Assembly (NCBI GenBank): GCA_000309945.1
Contig: CM001633.1
Span: forward strand, 1,014,723 to 1,078,722
DNA: 64,000 bases
Source of the DNA: Leptolyngbyaceae cyanobacterium JSC-12
GTDB taxonomy: Bacteria > Cyanobacteriota > Cyanobacteriia > Leptolyngbyales > Leptolyngbyaceae
Reading direction: 5' to 3'
Part shown: positions 57,108-64,000 of the stretch, one piece after another
Position numbering within the stretch: position 1 is the first letter of the stretch
Layout of the letters: the number at the start of each line of letters is the position of its first letter
Notes under the pieces: generated by a model
Databases searched by the model: none
Told to the model about the DNA's origin: nothing
Seen by the model: only the letters and a program-made list of their open reading frames with translations
Made by a program: the position numbers and the translations under genes

Positions 57108-57581
57108 ATGCAACCACAAATAAGAACCCACAAGGGTATGAAATTTATTGGGATAGAAGTAAAAACATCCAATCAGCTAGAAGCCGATCCCACCACTGCT
57201 CAAATCCCTAAATTGCATAAAAAATTTCTTGAAGAACAAATCGAAGAACAGATTCCCAATCGAATTGACAGTGATCTGTACTTTGCAATCTATACCCACT
57301 ACGAAAACGATCACAACGGAACATATTCCCTCATTTTGTCGTCTGAAGTAGGCAGTGTGAAAGAGGTGCCTGAGGGGATGGTGGCAATTAATATCCCAAC
57401 CGCTCAATATCTAGTGTTCACGGCTGAGGGCAATACTCCTCAAGCGATTACCCGTACGTGGAAGGATGTCTGGGCTTATTTCTCCAAAAATTCTGATTAC
57501 CAACGTACCTACACCACGGATTTTGAAGTCTACGACAAAAGTTTTCCCGACCAAGTGGATGTGTACATTGCGGTTAAATAA
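57108..57581 (+). CDS. GyrI-like/AraC effector-binding domain protein
   Basis: The product is 157 residues from ATG 57108 (MQPQIRTHKGMKFIGIEVKT). A single GyrI-like small-molecule-binding (SHS2) domain shows YFAIYTHYENDHNGTYSLIL, VPEGMVAINIPTAQYLVFTA, AITRTWKDVWAYFSKN and the final FEVYDKSFPDQVDVYIAVK. Stand-alone members bind small cyclic or cationic molecules or are predicted transcription co-factors; the ligand is not known. It lacks an HTH domain, so it is not an AraC regulator. Its neighbours are unrelated in function. Confidence 0.85.
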   Translation: MQPQIRTHKGMKFIGIEVKTSNQLEADPTTAQIPKLHKKFLEEQIEEQIPNRIDSDLYFAIYTHYENDHNGTYSLILSSEVGSVKEVPEGMVAINIPTAQYLVFTAEGNTPQAITRTWKDVWAYFSKNSDYQRTYTTDFEVYDKSFPDQVDVYIAVK

Positions 57582-57704
57582 GCCTTGTCCGTTTCCAAAT
57601 CTGGAGTTTTCTCTTAGAAAAACCTCTAGGTTTCGAGATGGACGTGATTTAATTAAAGGTCTTGAACAATAGACCAACCTTCATGCAAGACAATTTCATT
57701 GACG

Positions 57705-59777
57705 ATGAGTGTCATTCGGGTTCTTCGGTTTTTTCTTCCTATTAGTCTTCTGCTAGGTGCTCTGCCGGTAGGTTCGGCTTCTGGTAACACTCAAAATTCT
57801 CCATCGGCAGCGTCTGTTCGAGTAGAAGACTGTGAAATTTTGGTAGTTGGGGGGGGGTTCGCAGGGACTGCTGCTGCCTATGAAGCCTTGATGGATGGGC
57901 GCACTGTTTGCCTCACGGAAATCACTGATTGGGTTGGGGGGCAGGTTTCATCTCAAGGCACGTCTGCTCTGGATGAAGCTAAGCACATGCGCGACACTCG
58001 CTTTTTTCCACGTGGCTACAATGAACTGCGTAGACAGGTGTATGCCAAGTATGGTGGGCTGAGTTCTGGCGATTGCTGGGTGAGTGTTGCCTGTTTTATG
58101 CCGCGGGATGGGCATGAGATGCTGTGGAGTCAGTTGAAATATGCTGAGCGAAAAGGTAAGGGTACCCTCAAGTGGTTTCCCAATACAGTTATTAAGGAAC
58201 TTGCATATAGTGCAGATGGGAAGCAGATTGCCAGCGCGATCGCCATCCAGCACCGCCCGGCACCTGGTACCCCCCCTCTCAACACTGAACCCCTTTCCCA
58301 GATTATCGAAGACGCTTACCGCCACGAAAATTCCCCCCGTCTCAGTAAACAAACTATCCGCTTCATCCCTCCCGCAAAACAGTCCTCCTCCAATCAACAA
58401 TCTGCAAGTCCCAATCTCCAATCTCCTACCCCCTGGTACATAATTGAGGCAACCGAAACCGGAGAAATTGTGGCGCTGGCAGATGTTCCCTATCGCTTGG
58501 GACTGGATCCTGTTTCAGCCTATAACCCTTCTTCCCCTGTTAAAACGAACGATCCCTACTGCACCCAGGGCTTTACCTATACTTTTGCAATGGAACGCAC
58601 AGCATCACCCCAACCGCAGCCCGTTCCCTCTTTCTATTCGCAGTACGAACCCTACTTCAGCTACGAGCATAAGAACAATGCCAGTGTGGATCGTGTATTT
58701 ACCTATCGGCGCATCTGGAGTCCCAACTATCGCCAACGTCCCAGAGTGTCGGGGGTTGGGGCAGCGATTCTGCCAGGAGATATTTCTATGCAGAACTGGA
58801 CATGGGGGAATGATTACCGTCCCGGTACTGCTCAAGACAATTTAATCTATACACGAGAACAACTCCAGCAGCGGGGCGAACTCACTCCTGGCGGTTGGAT
58901 GGGCGGCTTACGAACTGAAACCTTGCGACGAGGTGAAGAAAATGCGATCGCCTACTACTACTGGCTCACCACAGGAACAACGGATTCTCAACTAGGGAGC
59001 GGTGTGAAGCAGCCTGCACCCAATCATCGCTACCTCACAGGTTTAGATTCACCTATGGGAACCATGCATGGTCTGTCGAAATATCCCTATATTCGAGAAT
59101 CTCGCCGGATTATTGGGCGTCCTTCAGTAGTGTTTACTGAGGGCTTCAGTTTGAATGAGATTGATGTTTCAAAGATTGACTATCGGGGAGAAACCTTTTA
59201 TCGAGAAAATCTCCCTCCTACCATGTATCAAAAACTCTGGAAATTACTGGCAGGACTGGAAATTCTCAAATTACCCAGCGGCACGATTGCCCCCAACACA
59301 GTAAGTCGCCGAACGCGATCGACCATTTTTCAAGACTCGGTTGGCATTGCTCAATACGCAATGGATTTTCACCCTTGCATGGAACAATCACCACCGGAAA
59401 AACCTGGGAACATTGAGCGTCCAGGAGTACGACAGGCACACGGGCAAGCGTATCCTGGGGAAATTCCGCTGCGAACCATGATTCCGCAAAAGCTGGATAA
59501 CCTGATCGTAACTGGGAAAAGTATTGCTAACAGCACGATCGCAGCGGCAGCTTACCGGGTTCATGCGTTTGAATGGTCGGTTGGGGCGGCGGCCGGAACT
59601 ACGGCATCCTTTGCATTGGCAGAAAAGGTATTACCGTACCAATTCGTAGATGAGTTACCTCGTCCAGAAACTTTACTGGAAAAATTGCGTGCCCGCCTAG
59701 AACAAAATAACAATCCCACAGAATTTCCTGATACTTCGATTTTTAATCTGGATTGGGAAGAATGGAGAGTGTGGTAA
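57705..59777 (+). CDS. Secreted FAD-dependent oxidoreductase
   Basis: The product is 690 residues from ATG 57705 (a TTG two codons earlier is in frame). It has a signal peptide (LRFFLPISLLLGALPVGSAS, cleavage after the ASG region). The Rossmann FAD motif GGGFAGTAAAYEALMDGRTV and the next strand glutamate (CLTEITDWVGGQVSSQGTSA) follow. The end of the FAD domain is recognisable in LDNLIVTGKSIANSTIAAAAYRVHAFEWSVG. It belongs to a broad family of secreted flavoproteins near xanthan-lyase-associated FAD enzymes. The substrate is unknown. The presence of a Ser/Pro/Gln-rich insertion near residue 230 is unusual. It is followed by a DUF928 gene 92 bases away. Confidence 0.85.
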   Translation: MSVIRVLRFFLPISLLLGALPVGSASGNTQNSPSAASVRVEDCEILVVGGGFAGTAAAYEALMDGRTVCLTEITDWVGGQVSSQGTSALDEAKHMRDTRFFPRGYNELRRQVYAKYGGLSSGDCWVSVACFMPRDGHEMLWSQLKYAERKGKGTLKWFPNTVIKELAYSADGKQIASAIAIQHRPAPGTPPLNTEPLSQIIEDAYRHENSPRLSKQTIRFIPPAKQSSSNQQSASPNLQSPTPWYIIEATETGEIVALADVPYRLGLDPVSAYNPSSPVKTNDPYCTQGFTYTFAMERTASPQPQPVPSFYSQYEPYFSYEHKNNASVDRVFTYRRIWSPNYRQRPRVSGVGAAILPGDISMQNWTWGNDYRPGTAQDNLIYTREQLQQRGELTPGGWMGGLRTETLRRGEENAIAYYYWLTTGTTDSQLGSGVKQPAPNHRYLTGLDSPMGTMHGLSKYPYIRESRRIIGRPSVVFTEGFSLNEIDVSKIDYRGETFYRENLPPTMYQKLWKLLAGLEILKLPSGTIAPNTVSRRTRSTIFQDSVGIAQYAMDFHPCMEQSPPEKPGNIERPGVRQAHGQAYPGEIPLRTMIPQKLDNLIVTGKSIANSTIAAAAYRVHAFEWSVGAAAGTTASFALAEKVLPYQFVDELPRPETLLEKLRARLEQNNNPTEFPDTSIFNLDWEEWRVW

Positions 59778-59869
59778 TGAATAACAGGGGCAATACTGGT
59801 AGCTGTGTCATTTTATACATTCGCTGCCTTTTCGGTTCATAATCTGTTGCAAGGGAAACATCTCTTCCT

Positions 59870-60643
59870 ATGAATAGCTTTCTTAACCCGCAATCGCTTC
59901 TGGTAGTTCCAGCATTGGTAGCGCTGAGTTTGCCGTCCACTGCGATCGCTTCAGTTCCACAAACGTCCAGCCGTTCGTCTTGGTTTGCACCCAGTGGCAC
60001 GCTTAAAATTAGCCAAAGCTTTAAGCCACCCAGCCGCGGAACAGCCCCTCCCACAGCAGGCGGTGCAACCCGTGGAGAATCGTGTTTGAAGGGTCCCAAA
60101 CATCTAACTTCCCTGGTTCCAAAAGATCGATTAGGGCTAACTTACAGCGGTAACCCTACATTTCACTGGTTTGTGCCGAAGTCACCCGCTAGAACTGCTA
60201 AGTTCTTGTTGCTGGGCAATGATGATGCGGATGTAGTTTACGAAACGACCCTCTCCTTACCAAGTGAGTCTGGGATTGTGAGCTTTACCTTGCCAGAAGA
60301 TGGTCCTTCCTTAGAAGTGGGGCAGCAATATCATTGGTTTCTGGTCGTAGGTTGCAGCCAGATCGACCAAGGCGCTAATCCCAGTGTTGAAGGTTGGGTG
60401 GAACGAGTGTCACCAGAGACAAATATTTTGAGCCAATTGAAACAAGCAACGGCTGCAGGTCGTGTCAAAATCTACGCTGATAACGGGATCTGGCATGAAG
60501 CAGTGACAACGCTGGTAACCCTCCGCAAAACTAATCCAACCGACAAAGCCTTGCTTGCAGGCTGGAGTGAATTGTTGAAATCAGTTGGGCTAGATGCGAT
60601 CGCCCCAGAACCGTTATTGAATGCAAACTTGAGCAAAAAATAA
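59870..60643 (+). CDS. DUF928 family protein (second copy)
   Basis: The product is 257 residues from ATG 59870 (MNSFLNPQSLLVVPALVALS). A signal-like N-terminus (LVVPALVALSLPSTAIASVP) precedes the DUF928 core. That core has the TAGGATRGESC motif, RLGLTYSGNPTFHWFVP, YHWFLVVGCS, GWVERV and a tail NGIWHEAVTTLVTLRKTNP. Two conserved cysteines (RGESC, VVGCS) align with those of the copy at 3686. The stop codon TAA abuts the TTG start of the CHASE2 cyclase, so the two are translationally coupled. Function is unknown; its fixed association with CHASE2 cyclases suggests an extracytoplasmic partner of that sensor. Confidence 0.87.
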   Translation: MNSFLNPQSLLVVPALVALSLPSTAIASVPQTSSRSSWFAPSGTLKISQSFKPPSRGTAPPTAGGATRGESCLKGPKHLTSLVPKDRLGLTYSGNPTFHWFVPKSPARTAKFLLLGNDDADVVYETTLSLPSESGIVSFTLPEDGPSLEVGQQYHWFLVVGCSQIDQGANPSVEGWVERVSPETNILSQLKQATAAGRVKIYADNGIWHEAVTTLVTLRKTNPTDKALLAGWSELLKSVGLDAIAPEPLLNANLSKK

Positions 60644-62893
60644 TTGGCACCCGTATTCGATACCCTCAAGTTGATATTTTGGCGCTGGCGTGGGGTGGTC
60701 ATCGCAGTCCCTAGCGTGACTGGAATTGTTTTACTGTTGCGCTTGAGTGGTTTGTTGCAGTTGCTGGAATTGGCAACGCTCGACCAGCTATTTTTGTTGA
60801 GACCCTTAGAACCTGTTGATTCCCGCATTGTTATTGTCACCATTGACGAAACAGATATTCAAAATCTGCGACAGTATCCCTTTCCAGATGCAACTCTGGC
60901 TCGGTTGATTAACAACTTGAAGCGGCATCGTCCCAGTGCGATCGGGCTAGATCTATACCGAGATTTGCCGATTGAACCGGGGCATCAAGAATTAGTGAAC
61001 GTCTTCAAGACAACGCCTAATCTGATTGGTGTTCAAAAGGTGAGTCGTAGTGCTGACAGTGCTCCTGTTGCACCACCCCCTATCCTAAAGCAGCAAGATC
61101 AAGTCGGTGCCAATGATTTTGTGCTGGATCCGGATGGCAAAATTCGCCGCACTTTTTTGACTGTGGATGAGCAACCAGGGTACCCTGTCTTTGGCTTCGG
61201 CTTTAAGCTGGCATACCAGTACTTGGCGCAGCGGGGGGTGGAGAGTAATCTCACAGCAGATAATCACATTTTTGCCGGATCAACAGTGTTCCGCCCGTTT
61301 GAAAGTAATGATGGAGGATACATCCGGGCCCAGGCAAGTGGTTACCAAATTTTGATGAACTATCGGGGTGGAATTCAGCGCTTCCATACAATTGGCATGA
61401 TGGATGTGCTTAACAATCGCATTCTGCCAGAACAGGTGCGTGATCGCATTGTGTTGATTGGCAACATCGCCGAAAGTTACAAAGACTTATTTTATACCCC
61501 TTATAGCAGTACATTACTGAGTCCGCCGGAACGAATGCCAGGGGTGGCAATCCACGCCAACGTCGTCAGCGAAATTCTAAGTTCGGCGATGAATGGTCGG
61601 CAACCTATCCGCACCTTGCCCGATTGGGCAGAATGGCTTTGGATTCTCGGCTGGACTGCGATCGCCGCAATTATTAGCTGGCAACAACGAAAAAGCTCCA
61701 GCCGTAGCCAATTTTGGTTATTCAGACGTTTTCAACTCCTCGTGGCAAGTGGCGGCTTGCTAGCTGGAGTATATCTGGCGTTTCTGGCTGGTTGGTGGAT
61801 TCCCCTTGTGCCTGCGCTGTTTGGCATCAGTGGTGCTGCATTTTTGATCATGAGTTATCTTGCGCACAGTGCGACCGAGATGCGAAAAACCTTTGGTCGC
61901 TATCTCACCAATGAAGTCGTTTCCAACTTGTTAGAAACACCGTCCGGACTAAAACTGGGGGGAGAACGGCGCAAAGTTACTGTACTGATGTCTGATTTGC
62001 GTGGATTTTCAGCCTTTTCAGAACAGTTGCCACCCGAAAAAGTAGTGACTTTGCTGAACCTGTATTTGGGAGCAATGGCAGATGTGATTGATCACTACAA
62101 AGGCACCATCAATGAATTTATTGGAGACGGTATTTTCGTTATGTTTGGCGCACCGATCGCTCGTGCCGATGACTCTCAACGTGCGATCGCCTGCGCTGTT
62201 GCCATGCAACTCGCTATGAAAGTAGTGAATGAACAAAATCAACAGCTAGGGCTGCCCATGATTGAAATGGGGATTGGTATTAATACAGGCGAAGTGGTCG
62301 TTGGCAACGTGGGTTCGCAAAAACGAGCCAAATACACCGTCGTTGGAAGCCAAGTCAATTTAGCAGCCCGGATCGAATCGTACACAGTGGGTGGACAAAT
62401 TCTCATTTCCGAAAACACCTTGCGAGATGCAAACTATGACATTCAAATAAATAGCGAACTTCAAGTAGAACCGAAAGGAATTCGCGCCCCGATCACGCTC
62501 TACGAAATTAGCGGAATTGGGGGTAAATACAATCTCTTTTTACCAACAACCAATACTCTTTGGATTGATGTGCATCCAGCCATACAACTGGAATACACAA
62601 TTTTGGAAGGGAAACACGTGATTGGTCATCTGTTTCAAGGAACATTGACTCGACTATCGGCAACGGAAGCAGAATTGCAAACTGCCTATGATCTGGAGTT
62701 GTTAAGTAATCTCAAACTGCATTTGTTAACCAATTCAAACGCCTCAGCCTCAATAGAGACCCAACCATCAGGAGATTTTTATGCCAAAGTGATTCGTAAA
62801 CTGGATCTGAGCAATCAGCGGTTTTTGATTCGCTTCACCTCGATTCCGCCTGAAGTTGAGGTTATATTGCAATCATTACGGCAACCTGCATGA
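60644..62893 (+). CDS. CHASE2 class III cyclase with extra C-terminal domain
   Basis: The product is 749 residues from a TTG at 60644, directly after the TAA of the DUF928 gene. No Met codon lies early in the frame, and the reading aligns with the start of the paralogue at 1539. The CHASE2 sensor (about 45-310; DSRIVIVTIDETDIQNL, VRDRIVLIGNIAESYKDLFY) is followed by membrane helices (about 325-400) and a cyclase domain. Metal ligands are D451 (MSDLRGFSAF) and D495 (FIGDGIFVMFG); VVGSQVNLAARIESY is near the active site. After residue 630 a further ~110 residues (beta-rich, ending ISNQRFLIRF-type sequence) resemble a PilZ-like fold and are absent from the paralogue. It makes cyclic nucleotide in response to an outer signal. 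Confidence 0.9.
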   Translation: MAPVFDTLKLIFWRWRGVVIAVPSVTGIVLLLRLSGLLQLLELATLDQLFLLRPLEPVDSRIVIVTIDETDIQNLRQYPFPDATLARLINNLKRHRPSAIGLDLYRDLPIEPGHQELVNVFKTTPNLIGVQKVSRSADSAPVAPPPILKQQDQVGANDFVLDPDGKIRRTFLTVDEQPGYPVFGFGFKLAYQYLAQRGVESNLTADNHIFAGSTVFRPFESNDGGYIRAQASGYQILMNYRGGIQRFHTIGMMDVLNNRILPEQVRDRIVLIGNIAESYKDLFYTPYSSTLLSPPERMPGVAIHANVVSEILSSAMNGRQPIRTLPDWAEWLWILGWTAIAAIISWQQRKSSSRSQFWLFRRFQLLVASGGLLAGVYLAFLAGWWIPLVPALFGISGAAFLIMSYLAHSATEMRKTFGRYLTNEVVSNLLETPSGLKLGGERRKVTVLMSDLRGFSAFSEQLPPEKVVTLLNLYLGAMADVIDHYKGTINEFIGDGIFVMFGAPIARADDSQRAIACAVAMQLAMKVVNEQNQQLGLPMIEMGIGINTGEVVVGNVGSQKRAKYTVVGSQVNLAARIESYTVGGQILISENTLRDANYDIQINSELQVEPKGIRAPITLYEISGIGGKYNLFLPTTNTLWIDVHPAIQLEYTILEGKHVIGHLFQGTLTRLSATEAELQTAYDLELLSNLKLHLLTNSNASASIETQPSGDFYAKVIRKLDLSNQRFLIRFTSIPPEVEVILQSLRQPA

Positions 62894-62954
62894 TAGGTTG
62901 ATAAATCGTCTTTATCGTTGGAGTTGCGGGTTCATCGTCGAGTTGAGGAACTTT

Positions 62955-63281
62955 ATGTTTGAAACCGTTTTTATCATCTTGATGGGCTTGATCCCTGGGT
63001 TGCTTTCGTCTTACCTGGTAACAACCAAAATTCGCAAGTATAGCCGAGCACGCTATCAGGCAGCACTAGAAGCCTCAGCTCAGACAGCACTACATCCCTA
63101 CCTGCAGGCACAAGATTATCGCTATGTGGAGGGTTTAGGTTACATCGTGGGAGATCTAAGTTGTCAATTTAATGCACGATCAGCGTACTTGCGATGTGCA
63201 GTTAACCCATCGGGACCATGCAGAGACTGCCCCCACTACGAACCCCTAACTTTTCCAGAGGAACAGAATTTGACGTTTTAA
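62955..63281 (+). CDS. DUF6464 family membrane-anchored protein
   Basis: The product is 108 residues from ATG 62955 (MFETVFIILMGLIPGLLSSY). One N-terminal helix is followed by a basic stretch (KIRKYSRARYQ). A small domain ends in a cysteine cluster, LGYIVGDLSCQFNARSAYLR then CAVNPSGPCRDCPHYEPL. Four or five cysteines (C-x..C-x6-C-x2-C) suggest metal or disulfide binding. The cluster matches the cyanobacterial DUF6464 family, whose function is unknown. It lies between the cyclase and trpE on the same strand, 32 bases upstream of trpE, and could be co-transcribed with it. Confidence 0.8.
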   Translation: MFETVFIILMGLIPGLLSSYLVTTKIRKYSRARYQAALEASAQTALHPYLQAQDYRYVEGLGYIVGDLSCQFNARSAYLRCAVNPSGPCRDCPHYEPLTFPEEQNLTF

Positions 63282-63313
63282 GCTAGCCTTAACAAGGCGT
63301 CTTCAAACTGGTT

Positions 63314-64000
63314 ATGATCTTTCCCGATTTTTCTCAATTTGCTGAACTGGCACAGCAGGGCAATTTCGTCCCGGTGTTTCAGGAATGGGTTGCTGACTTG
63401 GATACGCCAGTATCTGCGTGGTATCGCGTGTGTGCTGGGCAACCATACAGTTTTTTACTGGAATCGGTAGAAGGTGGCGATCGCGTTGGGCGCTACAGTT
63501 TGTTGGGATGCGATCCGCTGTGGGTGTTTGAGAACCGAGGCGATCGCACCACTCAGACTTATCGAGATGGCACAGTTCAGCAGTTCGAGGGCGATCCATT
63601 TGCGGCATTGAGTCAGTGTTTAGAACCCTATCATCCGGTGCAAGTACCACAACTACCCCCTGGTATTGGCGGATTGTTTGGCTTTTGGGGCTATGAGTTG
63701 ATTCATTGGATTGAGCCTCGCGTCCCTGTGTATCCCATCACCGATCAGGATTTGCCAGATGGCTTATGGATGCAGGTGGATAATTTGCTGATTTTTGATC
63801 AGGTGAAGCGGAAGGTATGGGCGATTGCCTATGCTGATTTGCGTGACCCTAACACTAACCTGGAAACGGCCTATCAACAAGCCTGCGATCGCGTCACGCA
63901 ACTGGTGAACAAACTCCAATCACCTCTATCAGAGCAGGCGCATTTGCTGGAGTGGACATCTCCCGATGCTCGTAAAGAAGCAGGAGCCAGTTCTGCACTC
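63314..64000 (+). CDS. trpE: Anthranilate synthase component I, N-terminal part
   Basis: The frame is open from ATG 63314 (MIFPDFSQFAELAQQGNFVP) to the window edge, giving 229 residues. The N-terminal TrpE regulatory domain is visible: VFQEWVADLDTPVSAWYRVC, PYSFLLESVEGGDRVGRYSL and LGCDPLWVFENRG. The L-L-E-S motif is part of the tryptophan feedback site. GGLFGFWGYELIHWIEP is conserved across the family. TrpE with TrpG converts chorismate and glutamine to anthranilate. The catalytic chorismate-binding half lies beyond the window. Paralogues such as PabB share this fold, but the LLES motif and length favour TrpE. Confidence 0.9.
   Translation, partial: MIFPDFSQFAELAQQGNFVPVFQEWVADLDTPVSAWYRVCAGQPYSFLLESVEGGDRVGRYSLLGCDPLWVFENRGDRTTQTYRDGTVQQFEGDPFAALSQCLEPYHPVQVPQLPPGIGGLFGFWGYELIHWIEPRVPVYPITDQDLPDGLWMQVDNLLIFDQVKRKVWAIAYADLRDPNTNLETAYQQACDRVTQLVNKLQSPLSEQAHLLEWTSPDARKEAGASSAL

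Overview
The window comes from a cyanobacterium, most likely a filamentous one of the Leptolyngbya/Oscillatoria kind. The evidence is dense GCGATCGC (HIP1) octamers, a homogentisate phytyltransferase gene for tocopherol, a PucC-type pigment-delivery transporter, a PatD-like gene, DUF928 and DUF6464 genes, a haemagglutinin-type exoprotein, and multi-PAS hybrid kinases with SpoIIE/RsbW-type partners.

Layout. 1-4477: the 3' end of a filamentous haemagglutinin gene, a CHASE2 adenylate/guanylate cyclase and a DUF928 protein whose ribosome-binding site and start lie in a duplicated 38-bp element. 4706-33405: a complete type I-D CRISPR-Cas locus on the minus strand. In transcription order it holds a small winged-helix gene, cas3 (helicase only), cas10d with an internal cas11d start, a REP-associated tyrosine transposase (RAYT), csc2 (cas7), csc1 (cas5), cas6, cas4, cas1, cas2, a leader of about 217 bp, and an array of 199 repeats by my hand count. 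A WYL-domain regulator is transcribed divergently at 33617-34486. At the leader-distal end three decayed repeats are separated from the perfect array by a 1.67-kb foreign segment. That segment fills exactly one spacer slot and carries three broken genes.

34604-48943: tRNA-Gly(CCC), a Ca2+/H+ antiporter, two unknown proteins, VOC and metallo-beta-lactamase enzymes, panD, ppa, an inositol-phosphatase-like enzyme, a PucC-family transporter, an aldo/keto reductase, a membrane methyltransferase, a CheY-like regulator, a photolyase, a frameshifted CPBP-like gene and two hypothetical genes. 49468-64000: a 1271-residue hybrid kinase, an RsbW-like kinase divergent from a REC-SpoIIE phosphatase, hpt, patD-like, a GyrI-like protein, a secreted FAD oxidoreductase, a second DUF928-CHASE2 cyclase pair, a DUF6464 gene and the 5' part of trpE.

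How it fits together. Cas1-Cas2-Cas4 feed the array from the leader beside cas2. Cas6 cuts the transcript to leave an ACTGAAAC handle. Csc1, Csc2, Cas10d and Cas11d form the effector, and Cas3 supplies helicase activity. The array itself is the richest source of new information. It holds spacers made partly of repeat sequence, pairs of overlapping spacers from one target (one of which exposes a GTG PAM), a repeatedly sampled target family encoding Gly-Tyr-Gly-Asp-Gly, and homologous targets that differ only by synonymous changes. RAYT-associated hairpins lie in several gaps of the cas operon.
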